64,000 bases of DNA from Hydrangea macrophylla. Lineage: Eukaryota; Streptophyta; Magnoliopsida; Cornales; Hydrangeaceae. Of the stretch, positions 22,949 through 33,644 are shown in pieces; the stretch's first letter is position 1; each line of letters opens with the position of its first letter. Under the pieces are notes generated by a model, which worked only from the letters and a program-made list of their open reading frames with translations, made no database searches and had not been told where the DNA came from. The stretch covers positions 29,802,501 to 29,866,500 of the forward strand of contig CM066988.1 of the NCBI GenBank assembly GCA_033977485.1, given 5' to 3'. Both the position numbers and the translations under genes were made by a program.

Positions 22949-24400
22949 CCATGACTATCTGGAAAGTCTGAAAGCACAGTTTCAAAAGATTTCTTTTTAC
23001 TACCTCCCTCGTGAAGAAACCAACTAGCCGAATCTTTGGCTACCTTAGCCTCGATGATCCAAATCCCTTCCAAAACCGCCATGATCCCTCTATCCATAAA
23101 AGTGAGGAACCAACCGTTATTCAAAATGATTGCGGCCATAGAAAGAGAAGATGAAGTGCCCTGGAATGAAGATGTCTGGGAGTTCATTAAGGAAGGAGAA
23201 TACCCCGAAGGAGCCTCGAAAAAGGACAGAAAGGTGATTCGACAATTCGCCACTCAATTTGTGATTTATGCAAATAAGTTGTGGAAGAAATCCTACATCG
23301 GGTATAATCTGGAATGCGGGAAGGAAGCTAAGAGAATGATGGAGGAAATACATGAGGGAGTGTGTGGGCCCCATATAAATGGGCACATGCTGGCAAAGAA
23401 GATCATTTGGCAGGGGTACTATTGGACGACCTTGGATAAAGACTGTTGCGAATATGTTAGAAGATGTCACAAGTGTCAGATTCATGCAAATCTGATGCAT
23501 ACCCCGCCGTCACAACTCTATAGCATGACCACTCCTTGGCCGTTTTCCGAGTGAGGGATTGATATCATTGGTGAGATAGTTCCGAAGGCTTCCAATGGAC
23601 ACCGATACATAATCGTGGCAATAGACTATTTTACAAAGTGGGTAGAGGCGGCCTCGTATGCAACTTTGAAAGCCAAGGACGTGGTGAGTTTCATCGAGAA
23701 AAACATAATCTGCAGGTATGGGGACCCAAATGAGTTTATCTCCGATCATAGCAGTCATTTTCAGGGGGAGGTTGTCCCGCTCCTAGAAAAGTATAAGATC
23801 ACTCGCCATCAATCATCCCCGTATAGGCCTCAGATGAATGGAGCAGTAGAAGCAGTGAATAAGAATGTTAAAGCAATCTTGGGAAAAATGACAGATACAT
23901 ATAAGGATTGGCATGAGAAGCTGCCATTTGCTCTGTGGGGATACCGAACCTCGGTGAGAACTTCAACGAGTGCTACGCCGCATTCGTTGGTCTACGGGAT
24001 GGAGTCTGTTCTCCCAGTAGAAGTAGAAATACCCTCCCTTAGGGTTTTAGTAGAGTGTGAGATCACCAAATCAGAATGGGTATGAGGAAGGTACGAAGAG
24101 TTGATGTTACTCGATGAGAAGAGGCTGGCCGCAATAAACCATACTCGGGGGTACCAGAAGAGGATAGCTTATGCTTTCAACAAAAAGGTCCGCCCAAGGA
24201 AGCTTGCTGAGGGTGACCTGGTCCTCAAAGAACTGAAAGTGCCTGTTTATGATCCCAGAGGAAAATTCAAACCCAGCTGGGTGGGGCCATACATCATTAA
24301 GACTCCCCTCTCCGGAGGAGCGGCCTATCTCATGGACCTAGACGGGGTTGAATTTAAGCAACCAATTAACCTCGATCGCCTCAAGAAATACTTTGCTTGA
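22949..24400 (+). pseudogene. Ogre-like RNase H end and integrase
   Basis: 22954-23050 completes RNase H (YLPREE, then LATLASMIQ after a 1-base shift). The integrase zinc-binding H-H-C-C region is around GPHINGHMLAKK and CRRCHKC-like CHKCQIHANLMHTPP (23350-23510). Its catalytic core has IVAIDYFTKWVEA, FISDHSSHF and NGAVEAVNK, so the D, D and E residues appear present. It ends with a GDLVLKELKV block and a FKPSWVGPYIIK block, and a LKKYFA end at 24400. Stops: TGA at 23552 (former Trp) and TGA at 24082 (former Arg). Confidence 0.88.
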
Positions 24401-24840
24401 AACCGTTCCTTTCAAAACCTCCTGCCTTGATGAACTACGCTCGACCTGATTCCCGCTAGGGGATACGTAGGCAACCAACTTGGTTTGGTCAATTCAAAAA
24501 AGGGGATTGTGCTAAACTAGGGGCAAACTGGTGCTTGCCCGGAACCACTTCGAAGCCCTAAAACCAGTGGCAAACTTCGTTTGCTAGCCGAAGAGCCCAG
24601 ATACAAACCCCCCCTTAGATCACCTGGCTATCAAGATAAGTACTATAAAGAAACCAATGAGAATTCACGGTATAGAAGGAGTAAAGCTTTAAGCAAAAAG
24701 CAAAGTAAAGAGCCAAGTAAAAACATTGAAAGGAGAATTCTTCATAAAAGATTAATCGAAGGGGTGAGCACTTTGATTAAACATGTTAGAACTTTCCTAA
24801 AAGATGACAACACTTCTTGAAAAGAAAAAATAAGGAAAAT
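24401..24840 (+). other. 3' untranslated region of the Ogre-like element
   Basis: Contains the block GCTAGGGGATACGTAGGCAA (24456-24475) that commonly follows integrase in Tat/Ogre elements, and an AAAAAAGGGGATTG purine tract near 24496, then AACTAGGGGCAAACTGG. No LTR start (TGTAGACACC) follows. The 79-codon frame at 24581-24820 has no recognisable domain. The join with the outer element is somewhere in 24800-24880. Confidence 0.55.
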
Positions 24841-25111
24841 CACATTCAAAGTCAGGGTGTTTTAAGGAAAATCTGCCTGGGCAACTCTGCCTGGGCCGCA
24901 TCGAGGCTCAGGGCCAAGCCCTTACCTTGTCCTTCTCCAAAGCCAGGGTATTTTACCTGGCCTCCGAGGTCGCCCGCTCCTCTGACAGAGCGGCTTCAGC
25001 AGCAGCGGCCCTCCTAACTAGAGAAGGCAGGAAGGACTCGGACCCAGCAGTCATACAGTCGACCTATAAGAAGTCCAAATCGGTCAGTCAACTGGACAAA
25101 CATAGAAAAAG

Positions 25112-26583
25112 TTATGGCAATATATGGGCAGAGGCGCCAGTGCTTACAATATGGGAGAGGTTGTATAGCCATCCCTGGAATGCCTCAGGAGACATATTTG
25201 TACACGTCTCCACTTGACTGGGGAGAAGGGCGGATTTGACCCTTTCCCTGATCATCGTCGATTCTTCAACTGGCACCCCGGACGCTATTCCCGCTCGGAG
25301 GGAAGTCTCTACCACCACCGCGTGGGGAGCAAAAGTTCCCACGGGTTTCGAATGGTTCGTGGTCCCGTACCAAATCTGCCTTAGCGAACGTTCGCTACCC
25401 GAGGCCTTAGCAGCTGGCCTCTTTCCTCCTCTTGTTGCCACCCGGGCAGCGGCAGCGGCTTGCCTGGCCCTCAACTGTTCAAGATCTCTTTTGGGGGCCA
25501 TTTCTGCAAAAATGAAAGATAAGCAGTCAATAACTAGCAAAGACAATGGGAATATAGACGAGACCAAGTATGCCCGGGTACTTACCAGGAAGTATGGGAA
25601 AAAGAAAGGAGCTTCGACGGGCTCGGCCGGGTCGTAGGACGCTTTGAAATTTCCCGTCCGGGTCAGCACGTTCCAAATGTTTATTGGAAAGTCTGCCAAG
25701 CCCCTGATTCTGGCCTGACACTCCTCCGGAATACTAGGTGGGCTGGCTGACCCTGCTGTAAGTTAAAATATAATGCAGTTAGTCCCAGGATCAAAGTAAA
25801 GAAAGTATACGGAAGATACTAGACTAACATACCCCTCAGTTCTCCCACCCATGAAGTCCGCATCTGGATCCCCGGGGCCCACTCACAAAGCCCAAGGGTA
25901 GATACTTGGAAGAATCTATTCTTCCAACCCTTGTTGTTGCTCGGGCAATTCACTATGATTTTTCTCCCCTGCCGAGCCCCGAGAGAGAAGAACCCGACCT
26001 CCCCATGCACGGGAAATGGTCGATGCGTCCAGAAAAACTCCTGAACAGTAAGCTCATACCCAAAAACTTGGGGCCAAAGGGAGATCAACCCTATGAGAAA
26101 CCTCCAACCGTTCGGGGCCAGTTGCCCCGAGGCGATCCCCAAATATATCAGGACGTCTCGAGCGACTGGATGGAGGGGAATACGAAATCCAGCCATGAGG
26201 GTGTCCTCATATAGGGTGGTGAAACCCTGCTGGTAGATATGGGCTCTACCGGCATTCACGGCCAGGGAGCAGTAGTCGGGAAGGCTATACCTATCCCTAA
26301 TGTGGCTGAGATCTTGAGCACACAGGGTGGATGGGATGAACTCACTAGTGAAGGCTACCTCGGGGTCGGGTTCCCAAGGTGTCTCATCACCTGAACCCCG
26401 AGAAATAGAGGCAACGGGGGACTCCTGGTCTGACTCATTGTTAGATAGACAAATTGGGATTCTGCCCTCACTATGGTGATCAGAGAGGGTCGTAGAGGGT
26501 GGACTTAGACTTGTGTCCAGTGTCCTTGACCCGCATCGCTCATCCTCTGACTAGGAAGACGAGTCAAAGCCGGAGTGACACAT
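25112..26583 (-). pseudogene. Antisense additional ORF (Transposase_28 / 'putative gypsy type transposon' family)
   Basis: Read right to left. Exon 1 (26583-25833) starts at ATG 26583, has one early TAG, then an acidic Ser-rich stretch, a FIPSTLCAQDLSHIRDRY block, TLYEDTLMAGFRIPLHP, GIASGQLAPNGWRFLIG and FFSLGARQGRK: the hallmark of the plant 'putative gypsy type transposon' domain (PF04195). Exon 2 (25755-25586) continues in phase with QARIRGLADFPINIW. Exon 3 starts at 25503 with MAPKRDLEQLRARQ and basic RGGKRPAAKAS. Introns 25756-25832 and 25504-25585 have GT..AG ends. The phase of exon 3 does not match exon 2, so a lesion or other acceptor is needed. Such antisense extra ORFs between INT and 3' LTR are known in Tat/Retand elements; their function is unknown. 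Confidence 0.75.
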
Positions 26584-27443
26584 CCTTAAGGTCTCGGTGA
26601 CTAGGCAAGGAAGTAAATGGCGGCCTAGGTATGGGTCAGGATCTCCGAGTTTGAGGTAAAAGGGGGAGGGGGGGTAAGGTTACCAGTTCAAAGGGCAAAG
26701 AGTACAAGGTCCTTAAAGTAAGGTGACACTCAATTAAAACTACCCTAGGATAGCCCGCTCGGATCAACCTACCTAACGTGCTGCCTGATCTAAAGAAAGA
26801 ACAAAACCTTAAGAAGAAAAAAATCCCATTCTCGTTTGAAACCTAATATTTGTCCTCTCCAGCTTCACTAGAAAAAGAAAAGGAAAAGAGGATAAAGGGA
26901 AGAGCAGTGAATCAAAACTTGGAAAGGAGGGACTTACACAAATCAATGCAGGAAAAGGGCTCGAAAAACGTAACCAGGGACTTTTAGCTCTCAAACCGCT
27001 CGGTAAATCTACTTCTTGGCAGCAGGAAATGGAAGAAATGAGCAGGTGTTCCTTATATACACAACGCAGACGGCCCAGATCAAATCAAATCTAACGGCCA
27101 CGAAGCTTTCCCGCCAGGACCGTCTGACAATTGTCACCTCGGGCACGTGAAGCATCGCCTCAAAAGGCGCACGCATTCAATGCAGGATGTGACGGCCTGA
27201 TTCTCACGCGATTGTTCAGTTATTCCTAAACCGACCTCGTTGAACCTTGACCAGGCCAGTGACCATTTGACATGTGGAAAAAGTCAGTCCCGGGCCTATA
27301 TAGTCACTGCTCGGTCCACACCCCGGTTGACCGACACGATCGGTCACGCCCCGGGAAAGACCCCAGTCTCTTCTCCGGACGGTTTTTTTTGGAAGCGGTC
27401 TTAATTTTCCAACCTTATCTGATAGAGCATCTTATCAGTTTCA
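26584..27443. other. 3' non-coding region of the Retand/Tat-like element
   Basis: No convincing gene. It would contain the promoter of the antisense ORF; a TATATA-like stretch is at 27053-27061 (CTTATATACAC on the plus strand), and none is obvious closer to 26583. Frames at 26809-26994 and 27272-27571 have no recognisable domain. Confidence 0.5.
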
Positions 27444-27458
27444 AAAATAGGGGGCAGC
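27444..27458 (+). other. Polypurine tract before the 3' LTR
   Basis: AAAAATAGGGGGCAGC directly precedes the LTR start TGATATGTAC. It would prime plus-strand DNA synthesis. Confidence 0.7.
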
Positions 27459-28084
27459 TGATATGTACAAAAATATCAGGTCAAAGGCAAGTTTGGCCAC
27501 CTCAGCAAGGAGAAGACATGTCACCTTGGATCTGGGCTGACTACTCAACCATCCCGGGACGTTACGTATAACCGCCCAGTTCAAAGCCCGGGCGCCCGCT
27601 CCAGACTGGCCCCACATGGGCGCACCTCTGGAAGGCGTGGTTACTTGCCCGGCAAGCTTTCAGACAGTTTTCTATCCCAGCTAGGAGACTAAATGGAAGG
27701 AGCAAGTAGTTTCCTAAACCACTTAGGAAACTCTCCTAATTTCATGTAAATCGGTTGTAGTCAGATTAAGCTTCCTAATTTATAGACTTACCTTGTACGG
27801 GTGGTCTCTTGCACCTATAAAAGAGGCCACCCATCCCCATTGAAGGGGATCGCATTCCTAGCATAGAGAATAGCAAATAATATCACTATTACGCATATAC
27901 CCGATCGGTTTCTGGTAGTGCCGCTCACTCTATTGGCTCACCAGTCCCCGTCGGTGATCTATTAGTGAAAGCGCACCGACGCACCCGTGGACGTAGGTTA
28001 CCTCATTAACGGGGCCGAACCACATCCAAACTCCACTGTGTCCATCTCTCTCATATAATTACTCTTACCCAGATTTTGGCATCA
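27459..28084 (+). repeat. 3' LTR of the Retand/Tat-like element (626 bp)
   Basis: Starts TGATATGTAC after the polypurine tract and ends ATTTTGGCATCA. It has the TATA motif CTATAAAAG at 27815-27823. Positions 27541-28084 match 9367-9913. The right flank is TAATT, and the missing 5' end prevents a target-duplication test. Confidence 0.85.
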
Positions 28085-28440
28085 TAATTAATTATGAAGT
28101 ATCTTCATGATCCTTTAATGGTAGAAACAAAAAAATCACCAATGCCATCATCACCCCTATTGGTTAATCAACCAAATGATTGTGGTGAAAGTACATTCGG
28201 GGAGTCCATTTTACAACCAAATATGGTTGAAGATCATGAACAAGTTTTTGTCCGTATATTTGAATTTTTTTGACACTATACAAAGTGTTGAAACTTGTGA
28301 ATCATTTGAGTCATTCATGGCTTCAGTCGGTCAATACCCACTTTGGCTTTATAGGGCACATCAAAAATGGGTTATCACCATGTGGATTGTTTTGTGGTGG
28401 TACTTTATGAAGAAAGAAATTGTATTAAATTGATATCAGT
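28085..28440 (+). pseudogene. Unrecognised decayed coding remnant
   Basis: An ATG at 28094 opens 59 codons (MKYLHDPLMVETKKSP.., later CGESTFGESI and EDHEQVFVRIFEFF) to TGA 28271-28273. The sense continues in the +1 frame to about 28433 with FFDTIQSVETCESFESF and GQYPLWLYRAHQKW, so one protein was split by a frameshift. I do not recognise it. The position just outside an LTR and the style suggest a retroelement-associated ORF, which is only inference. Confidence 0.4.
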
Positions 28441-28914
28441 CATTGTGCAAAACGGTTTGCATTAAAAAACTGATTATGCATCCATGATATATAGTTTGCA
28501 TTAAGAAACCACTGAAGCATACATGATATACGTGATCGCAATACTTAATGCAAAAGAGATTGGTTTCATTGACTGAAAATGTGGTGAAAGGAATTGGACC
28601 AGTAGTGGGGCCAAAGTTCTCTTAAATTTTATTTTAATTGCTTGGAAAAGATCTAGAGCCAGACTTCTCTCTTGAGTTCATTCAAGTATGGAATTGTATG
28701 GCATTGCTTGTATGTCAATGATCAAGTCAATGGTGGAGCCCAAAAATCAAGATAATGGAGATTGGAGGCACTGTATGGCATCTAGCCATTTACCAGACAC
28801 AACCATAAAGTATAGTGGTCTTTTGAGACCTATTCTAAAAAGCTCGATTGGACTGATCCGAGGCCTAAATGAAAATCTATTTTGAACATTAGACCGATTC
28901 CAAAAGATTGAGAT
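28441..28914. other. No recognisable feature
   Basis: AT-rich sequence with one 65-codon frame (28688-28885) lacking known motifs. Nothing else seen. Confidence 0.5.
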
Positions 28915-29430
28915 TGGTCAAAATTTTGGCTCGAAGTTGTTGTGTTGGCTTCAAGGCAAACTTAAAACCATTATTTTGTGTTCGAAGTAACTAGATTGGC
29001 TTCGAAGTAAATTTAAAGCTATTATTTGGTGTTCAAAGTTAGTTTATTGGTTTCAAACCAATTTAAAAATAGTTTATTTTGAGTTTGAAATTATTATTTT
29101 GGCCTCGAAGCAAGTCATTTGATGCTTAAATCCTTTTTGTTGGCTTCAAATTAAGTTTAAAGCCATTGTTTTGGCGTTGGAAGCTATTGTGTATACTTTG
29201 AAGCAAGTTTAAAGCCAATGTTTTTGTGTTCGAAATCATTATATTAGTCTCAAAGTCAGTTTGAAGTAGTTCACTTTATATTTGAAATTATCTCATTGGT
29301 TTCGAATTAGTTTAAAGGGAATCTAATTCGTGTTTGAAGTTACTATATTGGCTTCGAATCTAATCTAAAACCACTGTTTTGTGTTCAAAATAATTACATT
29401 GGCTTCGAATCCAGTTCAAGAATCTGTTTT
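28915..29430. repeat. Degenerate ~60-bp tandem repeat (TTGGCTTCGAAGT..)
   Basis: About eight imperfect copies of TTGGCTTCGAA(G/T)(T/C)AA..TTTAAA(G/A)CCATT.TTTTG(G)TGTTCGAAGT. TTCGAA cores recur at irregular 55-65-bp steps. It stops at a polypurine-like GTCGCGGGGGGTA at 29474-29486. Confidence 0.7.
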
Positions 29431-29486
29431 GGTGCTAATATTCCGACTCTTCAAGAACTTTGTTCTTAAAAGAGTCGCGGGGGGTA

Positions 29487-29538
29487 TGTTTGTACCATAA
29501 ATATAATTCTAATATATTATTGTAATATTACTATGTAA

Positions 29539-29593
<55 letters not shown>

Positions 29594-30149
29594 AGTTATT
29601 TTGGCTTGCCATGGAAGCCATTCGGAAATTACTTGCAGGAGACTTGGCATCGTAGGATTAATGCAAAGGTGGTTACTTGAAGATCAATGGTGGCTAGAGT
29701 GGAAGTCATTTTGGAGTGAGCTTTTCTTGGAAGAAACACATGTGTAAATGAATTTGAATTGGTAGTTAATGTAATAGGAGGGAAATATTTAAATTCAAAT
29801 GGGTAGTTATAGGCTTTCTCTATAAATAGATGTAATATACTCATTTGTTATGATCCTTGACCAAACAATCACATCAATACATTATGTAGTATTTATTCAA
29901 TATATCATTTACTTTCATTCGACCATGGTCATTTACTAGTTTAGTTTAGATGTTAATTTGCGTTACTCTACTTTACTTTAATTTTCAAGTTTCTTTCCTT
30001 TCCTATCCATTAATGCAATTCCTAGGAGTAGGAGTAGTTATAACATAGTTTAACCACTTCGAAGGTATCCTTCGACCTCTCACTTCTCTTCTTCTTCTTC
30101 TTAAGTATTTTTATCTCACACGATAAAAAGTCCTTCTTAAGGCATCGAA
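29487..30149 (+). repeat. Probable LTR of an unclassified retroelement
   Basis: TGTTTGTACC follows the purine-rich CGCGGGGGGTA. It includes the (TAA/TTA) palindrome, a TATA motif CTCTATAAATAGATG near 29819 and a pyrimidine-rich CTTCTTCTTCTTCTT tract near 30090. No second copy and no clean right end are visible. Confidence 0.4.
29535..29592. repeat. AT-rich perfect inverted microsatellite (TAA)n-(TTA)n
   Basis: Eight-odd TAA repeats run directly into nine-odd TTA repeats, forming a self-complementary hairpin of about 25 bp per arm. It lies in the presumed LTR. Confidence 0.85.
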
Positions 30150-31011
30150 TGTCACCACAATTGGCCTGGTGAGGCGCATTTGGCTTTTACAACCACACTA
30201 TCACATTGACAATAACTTGTCTGGCACGTTCGCACATACAATATTACACTAATATTCTTCGAAGGATAAATAGCCAAACAACATTTCTCACTAATACACA
30301 AGCAATACACATACATTTTGCAAACACATATTTTCACTTATAGTAAGTTTTCAAGCTCTTGTTCCTCTCAAGCTCTTCCTCCTCCATTTGATCACCTCTC
30401 ACTCAAATCACATACACACCAGCACACATATATTCTGGGATTAAAAAGAAATATAGAAGCTAGAACACAACAGTGAACTCCCAAAGCTTTAAAGGAGCCA
30501 TAGCCATTCCAAAGCTTGAAGCTTTTATATTTTCAGAATTATCGATTTTCTTCGGCAATTAGCACAGCCCAATCTAACGCTCGGTGACTCTCTCGAACCC
30601 ACTCATAATGTAGTATTTGTCATTATGCACAAGTCGGGGTATCGAAAGTAAGTGTATACGCCTATAGATGTATATGTAGCCATGGAGGTCTGAAATTAGC
30701 GGTACCATAAAACTCAATGAAAATCGATTCTGTAAATTGGAAATGATAGATAACAGTCCCCATAGGTTTAGTTTCAAATATTAGGTGCTAATTCATAACG
30801 GTTGCGACGTACGGTCAAAACAAAATTTCGTTAACTCTCGAATTTTCACTTATAAGTAGAGACACGGTAATAATTGAGATCTAATACTAATATATTCATA
30901 ATCTACATGATAAAAGGAAGAAAATGGTATATTACATGACCTGGTTGGTTCTAGATTGAAAAATGGAAGAAAAACTCGATTTTTCAGCATCTAGAAGAAG
31001 AAGCCGCAGTG

Positions 31012-31125
31012 GCAATCGATTGCCATCAAATCCAATCGATTGGTACTTCATCCAATCGATTGCCACTCATTCTAATCGATTGGTACTTCATCCAATCGAT
31101 TGGGACTTTTTCCAATCGATTGGCA
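31012..31125. repeat. Array of CAATCGATTG palindromes
   Basis: Six copies of (C/T)AATCGATTG spaced 16-21 bp, in units like ATCCAATCGATTGGTACTTC and ATTCTAATCGATTGGTACTT. Each core is a perfect 8-10 bp palindrome containing ATCGAT. Confidence 0.9.
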
Positions 31126-31499
31126 ATTTTCAACACTGATGACTTTTAGTGAAACGACCATGACTCCCTCTAAAAAACTCGAAAACATGCACCGTTCGAA
31201 GAGTTGAAAACTAGACTCAGAGACCTTTTCTTTTGATATGTAATTCACCTACAAAAATTATAACTCATTTTTTAGGGCATTTCTTGAAAGTGGACCCACT
31301 TGTGTACTGGTAGTTGTAAAAGCGTATTAAAAGTATTCTTTAATGAATTTACATGTTGTCTCATATGTATTTTGATAATTTAGATCGTGGATGTTAACTC
31401 AATGATTCTATGTAAGTTGTACCTTATTAATAAAGAAAAGGGAAATAGATTATGAAAGCGAGATTTGGATAAGTTGATTTATTCGATAAATAATCACAA

Positions 31500-31680
31500 G
31501 TATAATTGCTCTGATACCTTTATAAGGAAATGTGAAAAGAAAGAGTAAAGTTATAATCACTCTGATACTTGTATAAGGACATATAAGAGGAGAAGCGTAA
31601 ATCACTCTGATGCCTTGACATATATGAAATGTAAAAGGAAGAATAAATGGTACGATCACTCTGACACCTTTATGAATAAA
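31500..31680. repeat. Tandem repeat with ATCACTCTGATACC unit
   Basis: TCACTCTGA(T/C)(A/G)C recurs near 31506, 31557, 31602 and 31656, each followed by a CTTTATAAGG-type and a GGAAA/AAAGGAAGA-type segment. The period is about 50 bp. Confidence 0.7.
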
Positions 31681-31849
31681 AAAGGAAAGGGAATAAGCAA
31701 TACATTTGCATAGTCGAGTTGGCATGTTTTGAAGGAGTCGTTTGGTTAGCATATATGTTGTGAGAAATGAGTAAAGGAAGAATGTCTTGGGTCGGGTAAC
31801 CTTAATTATCCAAGGCCAACTCGGGTACAACAGGATAATTAGGAAGGAT

Positions 31850-32125
31850 AGAGCCTAGGCTGATTCGGATACGGTAGGCCAGTCAGGGTTCTTATGATAG
31901 CCTTAATTATTCTAGGCCGACTCGGATACAGTAGATTAATTAAGAGGGTTGAGCCCATGCCGACTCAGATACGGTAGGCCGATCTAATTGTGTCCAGGCC
32001 GAGTCGGATACAGTAAACTGATTCGTTGGATATTCCAGACTTGGTCCAGGCCGACTCGAATACAGTCAGGTTATGAACCTTGAATGTCTAGGTATGTCCC
32101 GGCCAACTTAAACATGGCAGACATA
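31850..32125. repeat. Tandem repeat with GGCCGACTCGGATACAGTAG unit
   Basis: Five to seven degraded copies, spaced 40-65 bp, of a unit around CCGACTCGGATACGGTAGGCC with an intervening TTAATTATT or GATTCGT segment. Continuous with the array at 31500 as part of the same LTR. Confidence 0.75.
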
Positions 32126-32762
32126 TCGACAGACCTTCTAAATTAACGGCATTGCGCTGGATGGTTCTAGGTGGACCGAATGAGTCTAGAGATTGTGATC
32201 GAGATAAAAGAGTCAGTGAGATGAGATGGTTTCATTGTTTATGCACAGTCTTAAATATTCATTGCGCAAATTGTTATTAATTTTTATTATGCGATGACTG
32301 GAATAATGGATTTACAGTACTCTAAGGTACTGCACATTAATAATAATTGTTAATGTACTTTTATATACATTGCTTATGTGTTCATTATGCTCACTCGGCC
32401 TTTATTTTGTCCTGGACACCCAAAATTTTCATAAAATGGTTATGCAGGGCAATGTGATTATGCTAGATAGAGGAGCCTGCAGCATTACTTTTATAATTTA
32501 ATAAAGTTGTAATAAGGTTATGGATAATGTTTTTAAATTTGAATAAGGTGGTTGTGCCTTAAAGATATTTATTAAAGGACAATGTAATATTATTTGAAGT
32601 TGTAATAATGTTTAATATTATCTTCCCAGTTACTTTATATACTCTATTTTCAAGTACATGTTAAGCTAAGTACAGGAAGAGCAATCCATCACCTGTCATG
32701 ACCTATGGGTCCAAAACAGAAATGAAATTTTTTTCCTTATTTTGCTACGTTGGGGTGTGATA

Positions 32763-33644
32763 GCGGTGGACTATTCATATGTCTGAAAAAGCGGTGGACT
32801 AGGATTACTAGTAGATGTCATTAAGTCGTGGCGATAGAACTGATGTGTCTTTGCTCAAAGCGTTAAATCCCTAACATGCGGAGGACTGTTCATAAGTTCT
32901 AAAAGGTGGGGGATGAACTGACGTGGTACTCCATGACATGCGGAGGACTGGGTTCATATGTTCTAAAAGGCGGTGGATAGAGCATTGGTGTATCTAGGAG
33001 TATTACAATCAAGTTAGTTCCTCAATGAGTCGTAATGATAGGTCCTCGTATAATTAGACGTGGAATCAAAGAACGAATGGTTATAATAAATGAAGATACT
33101 ATTGTAGAACCATAGCATAATCATTTCATAACTTGTTTCACTTCATATAATCGGCACCTTGTTAGTTCCGATTCACTCAGCTCTCAATAAGCTGACGCCT
33201 TAATTGCTTGGACATTCCCTGTCCAGACTACCCTATTCCCAATACAGCAAGTGATGAGTCCTATGACGATGGCTACTACCTAGAGGGTGAGTACGCAGAG
33301 GGTGGCCCCACTGAGGACAGGTAAGCTGGGGAAGGCTACCACACCGATGATTACATCTACGCTTGCTGAAGATGAAATAAATATTAGTTTCTAATATTTG
33401 TTAGACTTTATTAATACGCTTTGTAACTGTGCATATGTTGCCCTAAGACTTTTGTGTTTCCATTTCGACTCTGATGTAATAGTTAGTATGTTTATATCAT
33501 ACTCAGTTTGGCTTCTTACTGTTCTCTTTATTACCTGTGGTGTAGAATTGTGTGGTGTGGACAATTCAGTGACTTCACGAGTCATTGTCTAGGACCCAAA
33601 AAGGAATTTTATTTTCTCTATTTTTGCTATTCCAAGGCGTGACA
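32763..33644 (+). repeat. Ty3/gypsy LTR right end
   Basis: Ends AAGGCGTGACA at 33644. It contains two to three copies of CATGCGGAGGACTG..TTCTAAAAGGCGGTGGAT (32762-32975) and the CTCACTCAGCT..AAGCTGACG block (33174-33198) shared with the LTR at the window start. What follows, TTTGATATCAGATCTTAGG, resembles a decayed initiator-Met primer site, so this is probably a 5' LTR. The left boundary is unclear because the previous LTR abuts it. A pair of overlapping opposite 64-codon frames at 33391-33592 is not convincing. Confidence 0.5.

Larger units (their letters stand above)
10696..24840 (+). mobile_element. Ogre-like Ty3/gypsy element lacking its 3' LTR
   Basis: A plus-strand element with a 2.9-kb 5' LTR, primer-binding site, gag, DNGS-type protease, RT with YMDD, RNase H, and integrase ending at 24400. 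Its gag, protease style and long LTR fit the Ogre branch of the Tat clade. A solo LTR (19987-22948) is nested in it. The 3' LTR expected near 24.8 kb is absent; element sequence passes into the antisense-ORF region of the surrounding Retand/Tat-like element. The target-site duplication cannot be tested because one end is lost (left flank CCCGC). The exact right boundary, near 24840, is an estimate. Confidence 0.75.
24841..28084 (+). mobile_element. 3' part of the Retand/Tat-like element
   Basis: Holds the antisense spliced ORF, a 3' non-coding region, a polypurine tract and the 3' LTR. Together with 9367-10695 it is the outer host of the Ogre-like insertion. The pol genes of this outer element are missing, so a deletion must have removed them along with the 3' end of the inner element, or they were absent before. 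Confidence 0.65.
30150..32762 (+). repeat. Probable long Ty3/gypsy LTR
   Basis: Begins TGTCACCACA and ends GTTGGGGTGTGATA. The right end resembles 3060-3107 and 33600-33644 (last block TTTGCTACGTTGGGG). No primer site follows 32762 and no target duplication is evident. It contains several tandem arrays (listed). The left boundary is tentative. Confidence 0.45.

Noticed and set aside
31012..31125. CRISPR array
   Set aside because: Short palindromic units with irregular spacing in a plant LTR; repeats are only 8-10 bp and spacers are themselves similar.
33391..33592. Opposite-strand 64-codon frames
   Set aside because: Overlapping shadow frames in LTR sequence conserved with other LTR ends; no protein motif.
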